Assembly: GCA_903885415.1 (NCBI GenBank)
Contig: CAISIP010000655.1
Location: 1-7,425 of the forward strand
DNA length: 7,425 nucleotides
Source of the DNA: an uncultured beta proteobacterium
GTDB lineage: Bacteria; Pseudomonadota; Gammaproteobacteria; Burkholderiales; Burkholderiaceae_C
Reading direction: 5' to 3'
Made by a program: the position numbers and the translations under genes. Below, in pieces: positions 1 to 6,105 of this stretch. The notes beneath the pieces are model-generated. The model saw nothing but the letters and a program-made list of their open reading frames with translations, did no database searches and had not been told where the DNA came from. The stretch's first letter is position 1, and each line of letters begins with the position of its first letter.

Positions 1-590
1 CGCTGTTGCTGCGGCAGCGGCCGAGCGCGGGATTCTGGCTCTGCGCCGTCACCGGCAGCGCGGGGGTCGGCGCCTTCGTTTGGCTGCATTCAGGAGCGGC
101 GGGCGGCGGGGCCGAGCTGGGCGACCTGCTGCTGCTGCTCGCGGTGCTGTGCGCGGCCTGCGGCTACGTCAGCGGTGCGCAGCTCGCAGGGCAGCTCGGC
201 GCCGAGCGCGCGATCTGCTGGGTTCTGGTGATCAGTCTGCCGGTAACGCTTCCGGTGACCTGGCTGCAATGGCCCACCGACGCCGTCACCGCCGTCGCGT
301 GGCTGGGCTTTTGCTATGTGGCGATCTTCTCGATGTGGATTGGCTTTTTTGCCTGGTACCGCGGACTCGCGATGGGTGGGATGGTCCGCGTGAGCCAGGT
401 GCAGCTGGTACAGCCCTTTTTCAGCATGCTGTTCTCGGTGCCACTGCTCGGGGAGTCCATCGACGCCATGACGCTAACCTTTGCACTGGCGGTCATCGGA
501 ACGGTATTCATCGGCAAGAAAATGCCGGTCGGTGTTGCGCGCGCCGATGGCGCGGCGCACGCGCTTGCGGACCCGATGCGCAGGCCCTAA
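1..590 (+). CDS. DMT-superfamily (EamA domain) transporter, 5'-truncated
   Basis: This is the C-terminal part of an integral membrane transporter of the drug/metabolite (DMT, EamA) superfamily. Members export or import small metabolites, often amino acids, across the inner membrane. The reading frame is open to the left edge of the window, so the true start lies outside; a TTG at position 6 is in frame but has no reason to be the start. About 195 residues are visible, with roughly six hydrophobic segments, consistent with the second EamA repeat plus part of the first. Recognisable are the stretch FFAWYRGLA, followed by VQLVQPFFSMLFS and LLGESI, which match the end of an EamA repeat (the QPF...GE pattern). 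The tail after the last helix is short and basic (GKKMP). It sits 36 bases upstream of the phzF-like gene on the same strand, so co-transcription is plausible. The substrate cannot be predicted. Confidence 0.85.
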   Translation, partial: LLLRQRPSAGFWLCAVTGSAGVGAFVWLHSGAAGGGAELGDLLLLLAVLCAACGYVSGAQLAGQLGAERAICWVLVISLPVTLPVTWLQWPTDAVTAVAWLGFCYVAIFSMWIGFFAWYRGLAMGGMVRVSQVQLVQPFFSMLFSVPLLGESIDAMTLTFALAVIGTVFIGKKMPVGVARADGAAHALADPMRRP

Positions 591-626
591 TGCTGACCGG
601 CACCTCGCTACTCCCATCGCCACACC

Positions 627-1478
627 ATGCAGCAACGCCGCTTTCACCAGGTCGACGTGTTCAGTGCCATACCCTATATGGGCAATCCGGTGGCGGTGGT
701 ACTTGACGCGCAAGGCCTAGACGATAGCCAGATGCAGGGTTTCGCGCGCTGGACCCACCTGAGCGAAACCACCTTTGTGCTGCCGCCCACCGACGCACAG
801 GCCGACTACCGCCTGCGGATCTTCACTCCGGCCGGGGAGTTGCAGTTCGCAGGCCATCCGACGTTGGGCAGCTGCCACGCCTGGCTAGTTGCCGGCGGCG
901 CCCCCAAGTCAGCGGAATTCGTGCTGCAGCAGTGCGGCGCAGGGCTGGTGCGCGTACGCCGCGACGCGCAGCGCTTGGCTTTTGGCGCGCCGCCGATGCA
1001 GCGCAGCGTGCCAGACCGCACGCTGCTGGCGGAACTGTCCACCGCGCTGGGTCTTCCCACGGAGCAGGTCCGCTCGGCGCAGTGGCTCGACAACGGAACG
1101 CGATGGCTTTGCCTGCTGCTGAACACGGCGCAAAGCGTGCTGAGGCTCAATCCCGACTTCAGCGCATTGAAGGCGCTCGGCCACAAGGTCGGCGTTGCAG
1201 GGCTGCAGCCGGCGGCGGTCGGAAGCGATGCGCCGGCACTCGCCGTGCGTGCCTTTGCACCGCACATGGGCATAGACGAAGACCCGGTCACCGGCAGTCT
1301 GAACGCAAGCCTGGCGCAATGGCTGATCGCAGACGGCGTCATGCCCGCCCACTATCTTGCGGCCCAGGGTGAGCGTCTGCAGCGCGCCGGGCGCGTCTTC
1401 GTCGAACGCGACACGGCCGGGCAGGTCTGGGTCGGTGGCGACACGGTCAGCTGCATCACCGGCAGCGTTTGCATCTGA
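627..1478 (+). CDS. PhzF family isomerase-like protein
   Basis: This 283-residue protein belongs to the PhzF (phenazine biosynthesis-like) family, cytosolic enzymes with two diaminopimelate-epimerase-like halves. PhzF itself isomerises trans-2,3-dihydro-3-hydroxyanthranilate, but most family members have unknown substrates. The sequence opens with FHQVDVFS and GNPVAVV, the usual family N-terminus. The residues expected at the active site are present: Glu47 in LSETTFV, His77 in AGHPTLG, and Asp219 and Ser224 in the EDPVTGS motif, with the spacing known from PhzF. Length is normal for the family. The start is the first ATG in frame and begins the family-typical N-terminus, although no good Shine-Dalgarno precedes it. 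No other phenazine genes are present, so a phenazine role is unlikely. A role in handling an amino-acid-like substrate with the adjacent PLP enzyme is an inference from position. Confidence 0.9.
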   Translation: MQQRRFHQVDVFSAIPYMGNPVAVVLDAQGLDDSQMQGFARWTHLSETTFVLPPTDAQADYRLRIFTPAGELQFAGHPTLGSCHAWLVAGGAPKSAEFVLQQCGAGLVRVRRDAQRLAFGAPPMQRSVPDRTLLAELSTALGLPTEQVRSAQWLDNGTRWLCLLLNTAQSVLRLNPDFSALKALGHKVGVAGLQPAAVGSDAPALAVRAFAPHMGIDEDPVTGSLNASLAQWLIADGVMPAHYLAAQGERLQRAGRVFVERDTAGQVWVGGDTVSCITGSVCI

Positions 1479-1480
1479 GG
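1477..1480 (+). promoter_or_regulatory. Ribosome binding site of the dehydratase gene, overlapping the phzF-like stop
   Basis: GAGG lies 7 bases before the GTG at 1488 and overlaps the TGA stop (1476-1478) of the preceding gene. It supports the GTG as the real start and suggests that translation of the two genes is coupled. Confidence 0.6.
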
Positions 1481-1487
1481 GTTTCCC

Positions 1488-2468
1488 GTGCAGCTTCCAT
1501 CGCTATCCGACATCGAGGCTGCCGCACAGGTGGTCTACCGTGAGTTCCAGGCAACGCCGCAGTACCGATGGGGCCTGCTCAGCCAGCGTCTGGGGACCGA
1601 CTGCTGGATCAAGCACGAAAACCACACCCCGGTGGGCGCTTTCAAGATCCGCGGCGGCCTGGTGTACTTCAACGCATTACGCGCGCAAGGGACATTGCCG
1701 CGCGAGGTAATCAGCGCGACGCGCGGAAACCATGGTCAGAGCGTCGCCTGGGCCGCGCGTGCACATGGGGTGGCCTGCACCATCGTCGTTCCGATCGGCA
1801 ACTCGGTGGAAAAGAACGCGGCGATGCGCGCGCTTGGCGCGCACCTGATCGAGTGGGGTGACGACTTCCAGGCCAGCCGCGAATACGCGCTCGCGCTCGC
1901 GCACCAGCGCGGCGCGCTGATGGTTCCGAGCTTTGATGCCACGCTGATCTGCGGCGTCAGTACCTACTGGTGGGAGTTCTTTCGCGCGGTCCCGAATCTA
2001 GACGTGGTCTATGTGCCGATAGGCTTGGGCTCCGGCGCCTGCGCCGCGATTGCCGCGAAGCTCGCTTTGGGTCGGCGCATGCGCATCGTCGGCGTAGTCA
2101 GCGCCCACGCCACCACCTACGCCGACTCGCTGGCTGCCGGACGCGTTGTCGCGTCGCCCGTGGCCACCGTGATCGCAGACGGTATGGCAGTCCGGCTAGC
2201 CGAAGCGTCAGCACTTGCGATCATGGCCCGGCATATAGACCACGTGGTACAGGTCAGTGACGACGCAGTTGCACAAGCCATGCGCGACCTGTTCCACGAC
2301 ACGCACAACGTCGCCGAAGGCGCCGGCGCGGCGAGCTTTGCCGCGGCGATGCAGGAGCGGGCCGGGCTGGTCGGTCAGGTGGTCGGGACCACACTGTGCG
2401 GCGGCAATGTGGACAGCGCGGTATTCGCCGGTGTGCTGGCGCCACGGCCCAGCACCCTTAGTGCGTAG
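1488..2468 (+). CDS. PLP-dependent threonine/serine dehydratase-like enzyme
   Basis: This 326-residue enzyme is a fold-type II PLP protein of the threonine/serine dehydratase group, which removes water and ammonia from hydroxy-amino acids to give 2-oxo acids. Lys53 in TPVGAFKIRGG is the expected PLP Schiff-base lysine. Residues 80-85 (GNHGQS) form the substrate carboxylate loop. Residues 179-183 (GLGSG) take the place of the glycine-rich phosphate-binding loop, and CGGNVD near the C-terminus is another family motif. It has one catalytic domain and no C-terminal ACT-type regulatory domain, unlike biosynthetic IlvA, so a catabolic role fits better. The GTG start is supported by GAGG seven bases upstream. 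EutB of hydroxyectoine degradation belongs to the same broad family, but the sequence alone does not let me assign that function. It converges with the oxidoreductase gene, with 33 bases between the two stop codons. Confidence 0.88.
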   Translation: MQLPSLSDIEAAAQVVYREFQATPQYRWGLLSQRLGTDCWIKHENHTPVGAFKIRGGLVYFNALRAQGTLPREVISATRGNHGQSVAWAARAHGVACTIVVPIGNSVEKNAAMRALGAHLIEWGDDFQASREYALALAHQRGALMVPSFDATLICGVSTYWWEFFRAVPNLDVVYVPIGLGSGACAAIAAKLALGRRMRIVGVVSAHATTYADSLAAGRVVASPVATVIADGMAVRLAEASALAIMARHIDHVVQVSDDAVAQAMRDLFHDTHNVAEGAGAASFAAAMQERAGLVGQVVGTTLCGGNVDSAVFAGVLAPRPSTLSA

Positions 2469-2501
2469 CGCAGTCAGGCGCCGCAGCTTGTCCAGGCGCG
2501 C

Positions 2502-3860
2502 TCAGGCAACACGAGCGTCCGAATCCGCAAACAGCGTTTCCATTTCCCGGCGCAGTTGGTAGGCGCGGGTCGTGGTGTCGATCGCCACGTCGGCCCAGCA
2601 CAGCGACTGGCCCTGGCGCACCGGCCGCAGCAGCTTGATCCCGTGCGCCAGCCCCAGCGGCAGGCCGCCGATGCGCAGCGACTTGTCAGCCGGCAGCAGC
2701 TTGCCCCAGACCGTGTAGCCGCCTTCGCCGTCAAGCATTTCACCCGCCTTCAGGTCGCGCTTGGCGGTCGCAACGACATCGGCGTTCCAACCGGTGGCAA
2801 CGCCCGTCGGTTCGCCGCGCAGCGCCACACTGGCAACCGACATACCGACCTCCAGGCCGATCAGGTGCCAGCGCTTGTACAAGGTGAAGTAGCGACCGCT
2901 CGGATCGGTGTGGGCGTTGTATTCTTCAAAACAGTTTTTCACATAGTCGGTCTCTGCCTCGACCGTGACCCAGACGCCCATGCGAATGTCATAAGGTATC
3001 TTGCGGCCGTTAGCCTCCAGCGAAGAAATTACCTCGACCATGCCTTTGCGCTCCAGTACGCCGCCTTCGCTAACCGGTCGCGTGACGAATGGGATGTCTT
3101 CTACGCTGGCCGGCGGATACAGCAGTCCGTCGGACGGAACGCCCAGGCCTGTGGCGTTGGAAACCGCGCTGCTCTCGATCGACGGCTTGGATCCGTCCAG
3201 AAAGCTGTTGAACATTTTCGGATTCAGTCCACCGCGCTCGGCCTGCTCGGGTGTGAGTCCGTAGTAGCCCCAGACGGTGTCGGGCGTCGACTGGTTGAAA
3301 TGCGGCAGCCACTTGTGGCCACGCCCGGCGGCAACCACCGGGAAGCCACAGGTGCGTGCCCAGTCGACCAGGTCGCAAATCAGCGCCGGCTGGTCGCCGA
3401 AAGCCAGCGAATAAATGACGCCCGCCTGCGCCGCCCGACGCGCCAGCAGCGGCCCACAGAAAGCGTCGGCCTCCACGGTGACGTTCACCACATGCTTTCC
3501 ATGCGCGAAGGCGTCCAGGCAATGGTCGACCGCCGCGATCGGGTGGCCGGTGCATTCGACGACGACGTCGATCGCCGGGTGCGACACCAGGGCGCGCCAG
3601 TCCTCGCCAATATGGGTCGTCCCGGACGCAATTGCAGCGTCGAGCGAGGCGGCCTGCGTCTGCTGCGCGCTCCAGCCTACGCGCGCTAGGTTGGCGCGCG
3701 CAGCGTCGGGCGACAGGTCGGCGATGCCGACCAGGTGCACCCCGGGCGTGCGCGGAATCTGTGCGAGATACATCGAGCCGAATTTTCCGGCGCCAATCAG
3801 GCCAACGCGCACCGGTCGGCATTCAGCGGCACGCTGCCGCAGCTTTGTGTAAAGGCTCAT
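2502..3860 (-). CDS. NAD(P)-dependent oxidoreductase with C-terminal SAF domain (COG4091, homoserine dehydrogenase-like)
   Basis: This 452-residue protein has an N-terminal Rossmann fold, with GAGKFG at residues 23-28 as the dinucleotide-binding GxGxxG. Next comes a homoserine-dehydrogenase-like segment with VVVECTG and GKHVVNVTVEAD. Residues about 360-430 form a SAF domain (DLKAGEMLDGEGG, then GLPLGLAHGIKLLRPV). This architecture matches COG4091, predicted homoserine dehydrogenases with a SAF domain; the true substrates of most members are unknown. It probably acts on a hydroxy acid, aldehyde or sugar-acid-like compound in the cytosol. Its ATG overlaps the TGA of the dioxygenase gene (ATGA), and AAGG lies 7 bases upstream, so the two are translated together from one message. 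The likely role, by context, is the redox step after hydroxylation by the dioxygenase. It is the last gene of the operon. Confidence 0.88.
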   Translation of the reverse strand: MSLYTKLRQRAAECRPVRVGLIGAGKFGSMYLAQIPRTPGVHLVGIADLSPDAARANLARVGWSAQQTQAASLDAAIASGTTHIGEDWRALVSHPAIDVVVECTGHPIAAVDHCLDAFAHGKHVVNVTVEADAFCGPLLARRAAQAGVIYSLAFGDQPALICDLVDWARTCGFPVVAAGRGHKWLPHFNQSTPDTVWGYYGLTPEQAERGGLNPKMFNSFLDGSKPSIESSAVSNATGLGVPSDGLLYPPASVEDIPFVTRPVSEGGVLERKGMVEVISSLEANGRKIPYDIRMGVWVTVEAETDYVKNCFEEYNAHTDPSGRYFTLYKRWHLIGLEVGMSVASVALRGEPTGVATGWNADVVATAKRDLKAGEMLDGEGGYTVWGKLLPADKSLRIGGLPLGLAHGIKLLRPVRQGQSLCWADVAIDTTTRAYQLRREMETLFADSDARVA

Positions 3861-4738
3861 GCCGCCGCCTTGTGTTCATCAAATGGAACCAGCGACGTTT
3901 GCAGCGCGCTGCCGGGCATCCCGTCCTTCCATGGCAAGTCAACCGGGTAGTCCTTGAGCAGGCAGTCGTCGGGCAGGCATTCGATCGGCGTGAAGTCGCG
4001 GTGCGCGATGAACTCGGGGCGCTTGTGGCGACGGATATGGTTGCTCACGGCACACAGGCTCAGGTAGACGCTGACCCGGTTCCATGGCGACAGATTACTG
4101 GTCGACGCGTGAACCAGGCAACTGTGAAACAGGATCATCGAGCCGGCGGGGCCCTTGGGGCTGACGATTCCACCCTGCTTGCCGCCGGCGCGTTGCACCA
4201 GCGTCGAGATCAGCTCGTTGCCAACCGTCCACAGCGGATAGCTGGTGGTCGACAGGTCGTGCCGAGCCTCAACTACGCCGCGATTGTGGCTGCCGGGTAT
4301 GAACATTAACGGACCGTTGTATTCGTTGACGTCGTCCAGAAATATCGCGACGTTCATCGCGCGTTCGGTCGGCATCATGTCATCGTTGAGCCAGGTTCCA
4401 TAGTCCTGATGCCACTGCCATACATCGCCCTCAAAAGCCATCTTGCCGTTGATCTTGAACTGGTGCATGTAGAGCTTTTCACCAAATAGTGCCTCGACCG
4501 GCTCCACCATCCGTGGGTGGCGTGCCAGCTTGGCGAAAGGCTTGCTCACCATGTGCGCCGCGAAATTGGTACGCACCGCATCGCTGCCTTTTTCCCGCAC
4601 GTTGTAAGCATCGCGCCGACTGTAGAGCTCGGGTACCGCTTCCGTCAGAGTCCGCGTCTCCTCGGGGGAAAACAGGCCGGGGAAAAACAGATAGCCTTCG
4701 TGTTCAAACTGCTGGAGTTGTTGCGCATTGAGTTTCAT
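3857..4738 (-). CDS. PhyH-family Fe(II)/2-oxoglutarate dioxygenase, EctD-like
   Basis: This 293-residue protein is a phytanoyl-CoA dioxygenase family (PhyH) oxygenase. Such enzymes couple decarboxylation of 2-oxoglutarate to hydroxylation of a substrate at a non-haem iron. The predicted iron ligands are His110 and Asp112 (WHQDYGTW) and His210 (LVHAS). Arg221 in NLSPWNR is 11 residues after the distal His, where the 2-oxoglutarate carboxylate is usually bound. The segment from LYMHQFKIN through WHQD..TW...DMMP to NGPLMFIPGSH parallels the ectoine hydroxylase signature (HQSRxN, WHSDFETW..EDGMP, NGPLM.PGSH), recalled from family knowledge. Differences such as Lys95 for the usual Arg and Phe94 for Ser suggest a different substrate. 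It overlaps both neighbours by ATGA, placing it in the middle of the operon. A free small hydroxylated metabolite is the likely product, but its identity is open. Confidence 0.88.
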   Translation of the reverse strand: MKLNAQQLQQFEHEGYLFFPGLFSPEETRTLTEAVPELYSRRDAYNVREKGSDAVRTNFAAHMVSKPFAKLARHPRMVEPVEALFGEKLYMHQFKINGKMAFEGDVWQWHQDYGTWLNDDMMPTERAMNVAIFLDDVNEYNGPLMFIPGSHNRGVVEARHDLSTTSYPLWTVGNELISTLVQRAGGKQGGIVSPKGPAGSMILFHSCLVHASTSNLSPWNRVSVYLSLCAVSNHIRRHKRPEFIAHRDFTPIECLPDDCLLKDYPVDLPWKDGMPGSALQTSLVPFDEHKAAA

Positions 4739-5430
4739 GGTTTGCCTGCGGTCTGGTTGTCAAGAACTTGAGAAAGTCGCAGCGCCAAGGCATCGCTGGC
4801 GCTGCGTCCGTGTTGGTCAATCAGGTCGGCTGCCCGGTCGGCGTCGCCGTCCCGTATGGCGTCGGCGATCGCTTCGTGCTCGTCCCAGACCGCTTCGCGC
4901 TGGCCGGAGGACTGCAGCACGCCACCCATGACCCGGCGCAGATGGCGCCAATGGTGCTGCGCAGTCTGCGCGATCAGGGGGTTGCCCGAGGCCTCATAGA
5001 TGGCGCTGTGAAACGCCATGTCGGCGTCGATCATGGCCTTGATGTTCTTGCCGCGGGCCGCTTTGCGCCCCTGTTCGATCAGCTTCGGATCGACCGGATG
5101 GCGCAGGCCCGCAGCCAGGTGTGCAGCAAGCCGGTCCAGCGCGCCGCGCACCTGATAAACCTGGCCCATCCAAAGCGCGTCCAGTGGCGCGACGAGAACG
5201 CCCCGGCCCGGTGCGTCTTGAACGAATCCGTCGTTCTTCAACTGGCGCAGAGCCTGCAGCACCGGCTGGCGCGACACCGCCAGCTTGCTCGCCATATCCT
5301 CCTGGGTGATGCGCTCCCCGGGCGCCAGCGAACCCTCGCTGATCGCGTCTAGAACGGCCCGGTACACGCGGTCGACAAGGTCGGGGGTCGTTTCGAGTTT
5401 GAGCAACTGGGCGGGAGGGTGGGCACGCAT
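4735..5430 (-). CDS. GntR family transcriptional regulator, FCD (FadR-like) subfamily
   Basis: This 231-residue protein is a DNA-binding regulator with an N-terminal GntR winged helix-turn-helix and a C-terminal FCD ligand-binding domain. The helix-turn-helix is around residues 41-64 (ITQEDMASKLAVSRQPVLQAL), followed by the wing (DGFVQDAPGRGVLV). The FCD domain spans about 88-215. Asp137, His141, His185 and His207 fit its usual metal-binding set, which often helps bind a carboxylate effector. It is the first gene of the operon and its TGA overlaps the ATG of the dioxygenase gene. The ATG start has no Shine-Dalgarno; a palindrome and a -10-like element lie directly before it, so the message may be leaderless. 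The next in-frame alternative, TTG at codon 9, also lacks a ribosome site. Most likely it represses its own operon until the pathway substrate or product binds. Confidence 0.9.
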   Translation of the reverse strand: MRAHPPAQLLKLETTPDLVDRVYRAVLDAISEGSLAPGERITQEDMASKLAVSRQPVLQALRQLKNDGFVQDAPGRGVLVAPLDALWMGQVYQVRGALDRLAAHLAAGLRHPVDPKLIEQGRKAARGKNIKAMIDADMAFHSAIYEASGNPLIAQTAQHHWRHLRRVMGGVLQSSGQREAVWDEHEAIADAIRDGDADRAADLIDQHGRSASDALALRLSQVLDNQTAGKP

Positions 5431-5431
5431 G

Positions 5432-5443
5432 ACTGTATACAGT
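5432..5443. promoter_or_regulatory. Predicted operator of the GntR/FCD regulator (perfect 12-bp palindrome)
   Basis: ACTGTATACAGT is a perfect palindrome and resembles the TNGTATACNA-type sites bound by FCD-subfamily GntR regulators. A second short palindrome, TGTACA (5443-5448), abuts it. The site overlaps the last bases of the predicted -10 and the predicted transcription start, and lies one base before the regulator's ATG, which suits a self-repressing operator. No equally good copy was noticed in the other intergenic gaps of the window. Confidence 0.6.
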
Positions 5444-5470
5444 GTACAAAATCCGGCGCCAGCCTGTCAA
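5441..5470 (-). promoter_or_regulatory. Predicted sigma70-like promoter of the gntR-dioxygenase-oxidoreductase operon
   Basis: Read on the minus strand, a perfect TTGACA (5470-5465) is followed after 18 bases by TACACT (5446-5441), which matches four of six -10 positions including the key first, second and last ones. A start site seven bases on would be an A at about 5434, only four bases before the ATG at 5430. The 18-base spacing is slightly long but acceptable. This is a prediction from sequence alone. Confidence 0.6.
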
Positions 5471-5506
5471 TGACCGCTGCGCTGCGGGGCTGCGGCACTG
5501 GCGGCC

Positions 5507-5512
5507 TAGAAT
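5507..5512 (+). promoter_or_regulatory. Candidate -10 element of the ygjP-like gene
   Basis: TAGAAT matches the -10 consensus at five of six positions and ends 10 bases before the ATG at 5523. Initiation about seven bases downstream would give a leader of about four bases. No clear -35 is seen at the usual distance (the region reads GC-rich, around 5484-5490), so this is a weak to moderate call. Confidence 0.4.
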
Positions 5513-5522
5513 CTGTCGCAGC

Positions 5523-6044
5523 ATGAAATATCTGCAAGGCTACCCGGAAAATGTACTCGCTCGCGCGCAGGACTTGGCGGACCGTGGCCTGCTCGGAACG
5601 ATGCTGCAGCAAAGGTACGGCACGCCGCACACTGTACGCACCGACCGCGCCCTGTACGACTATGTGGTCGCGATCAAGGGCGAGTACCTACGTGGCGCGA
5701 GCCCGATCAGCAAAGTCGGTTATTGCAGCAAGCTGCAGGTTGTCGCACACGTACTGGGAACCCACACCACGGTGTCAAGGGTGCAGGGCCACAAGCTCAA
5801 GGCCAAGCACGAAATCCGCATCGCGGCGCTGTTTCGCGACACGCCGATCGCATTTCTGAGAATGATCGCCGTCCACGAGCTGGCGCACCTGAAGGAAAAG
5901 ACGCACGACAAGGCCTTCTACAAGCTCTGCACTTACATGCAGCCCGACTACCACCAGCTCGAGCTGGACCTTCGGCTTTACCTGACGCATCTCGGCACCG
6001 CGGGTAAGCTCGACTGGTCGGGCGGCGCTGGAGCTGCCTTATAG
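5523..6044 (+). CDS. YgjP-like M48-family metallopeptidase domain protein (DUF45)
   Basis: This 173-residue protein resembles E. coli YgjP and other DUF45/YgjP-like zinc metallopeptidases, which are small soluble proteins of poorly defined substrate. The zinc site is HELAH at residues 118-122 (His118, Glu119, His122), followed by His128 in THDKAF, the pattern typical of the family (HExxH then H-x-x-x-F six residues on). The segment SKVGYCSKLQ is not a motif I can assign. The ATG at 5523 is preferred over an in-frame GTG at 5442: the family N-terminus fits MKYLQGYP, and the upstream start would run through the regulator's operator and promoter. No strong Shine-Dalgarno is seen, but a TAGAAT lies just upstream. 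It is divergent from the gntR-like gene, with a 92-base gap, and 61 bases from the next gene on the same strand. Confidence 0.85.
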   Translation: MKYLQGYPENVLARAQDLADRGLLGTMLQQRYGTPHTVRTDRALYDYVVAIKGEYLRGASPISKVGYCSKLQVVAHVLGTHTTVSRVQGHKLKAKHEIRIAALFRDTPIAFLRMIAVHELAHLKEKTHDKAFYKLCTYMQPDYHQLELDLRLYLTHLGTAGKLDWSGGAGAAL

Positions 6045-6069
6045 GCTGTTGCGGATCGTCCCACCGTGA

Positions 6070-6099
6070 TTGCGGCCGGTCGAACGCAGCAGGGACAAT
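6070..6099 (+). promoter_or_regulatory. Candidate weak promoter before the histidine phosphatase gene
   Basis: TTGCGG (6070-6075) and GACAAT (6094-6099) are separated by 18 bases. Initiation about seven bases past the -10 would fall on the ATG at 6106 itself. The AGGGA at 6091-6095 is a competing reading, as a ribosome site 10 bases before the ATG. Matches are partial, so this is tentative. Confidence 0.25.
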
Positions 6100-6105
6100 A
6101 GCGGC

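Noticed and set aside
627..1478. Phenazine biosynthesis cluster suggested by the PhzF-family gene
   Set aside because: No other phz genes are present, and most PhzF-family proteins are not involved in phenazines.
2478..2499. Possible terminator stem (GCGCC / GGCGC) between the convergent dehydratase and oxidoreductase genes
   Set aside because: Only a 5-bp stem with a 12-base loop and no T-run. In such GC-rich sequence it is expected by chance.
2556..3689. Long open frame (377 codons) on the + strand opposite the SAF-domain oxidoreductase gene
   Set aside because: It is the antisense shadow of a well-supported gene in GC-rich DNA. Its translation is low-complexity, rich in Arg/Gln/Val, and shows no family motif.
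4768..5352. 194-codon + strand frame opposite the GntR regulator
   Set aside because: It is antisense to a clear GntR/FCD gene, with no recognisable domain and no ribosome site.
5442..5522. In-frame GTG extension of the ygjP-like gene upstream to 5442
   Set aside because: It would add 27 residues with no family similarity, overlap the regulator's operator and promoter, and remove the TAGAAT element from its position before the ATG.
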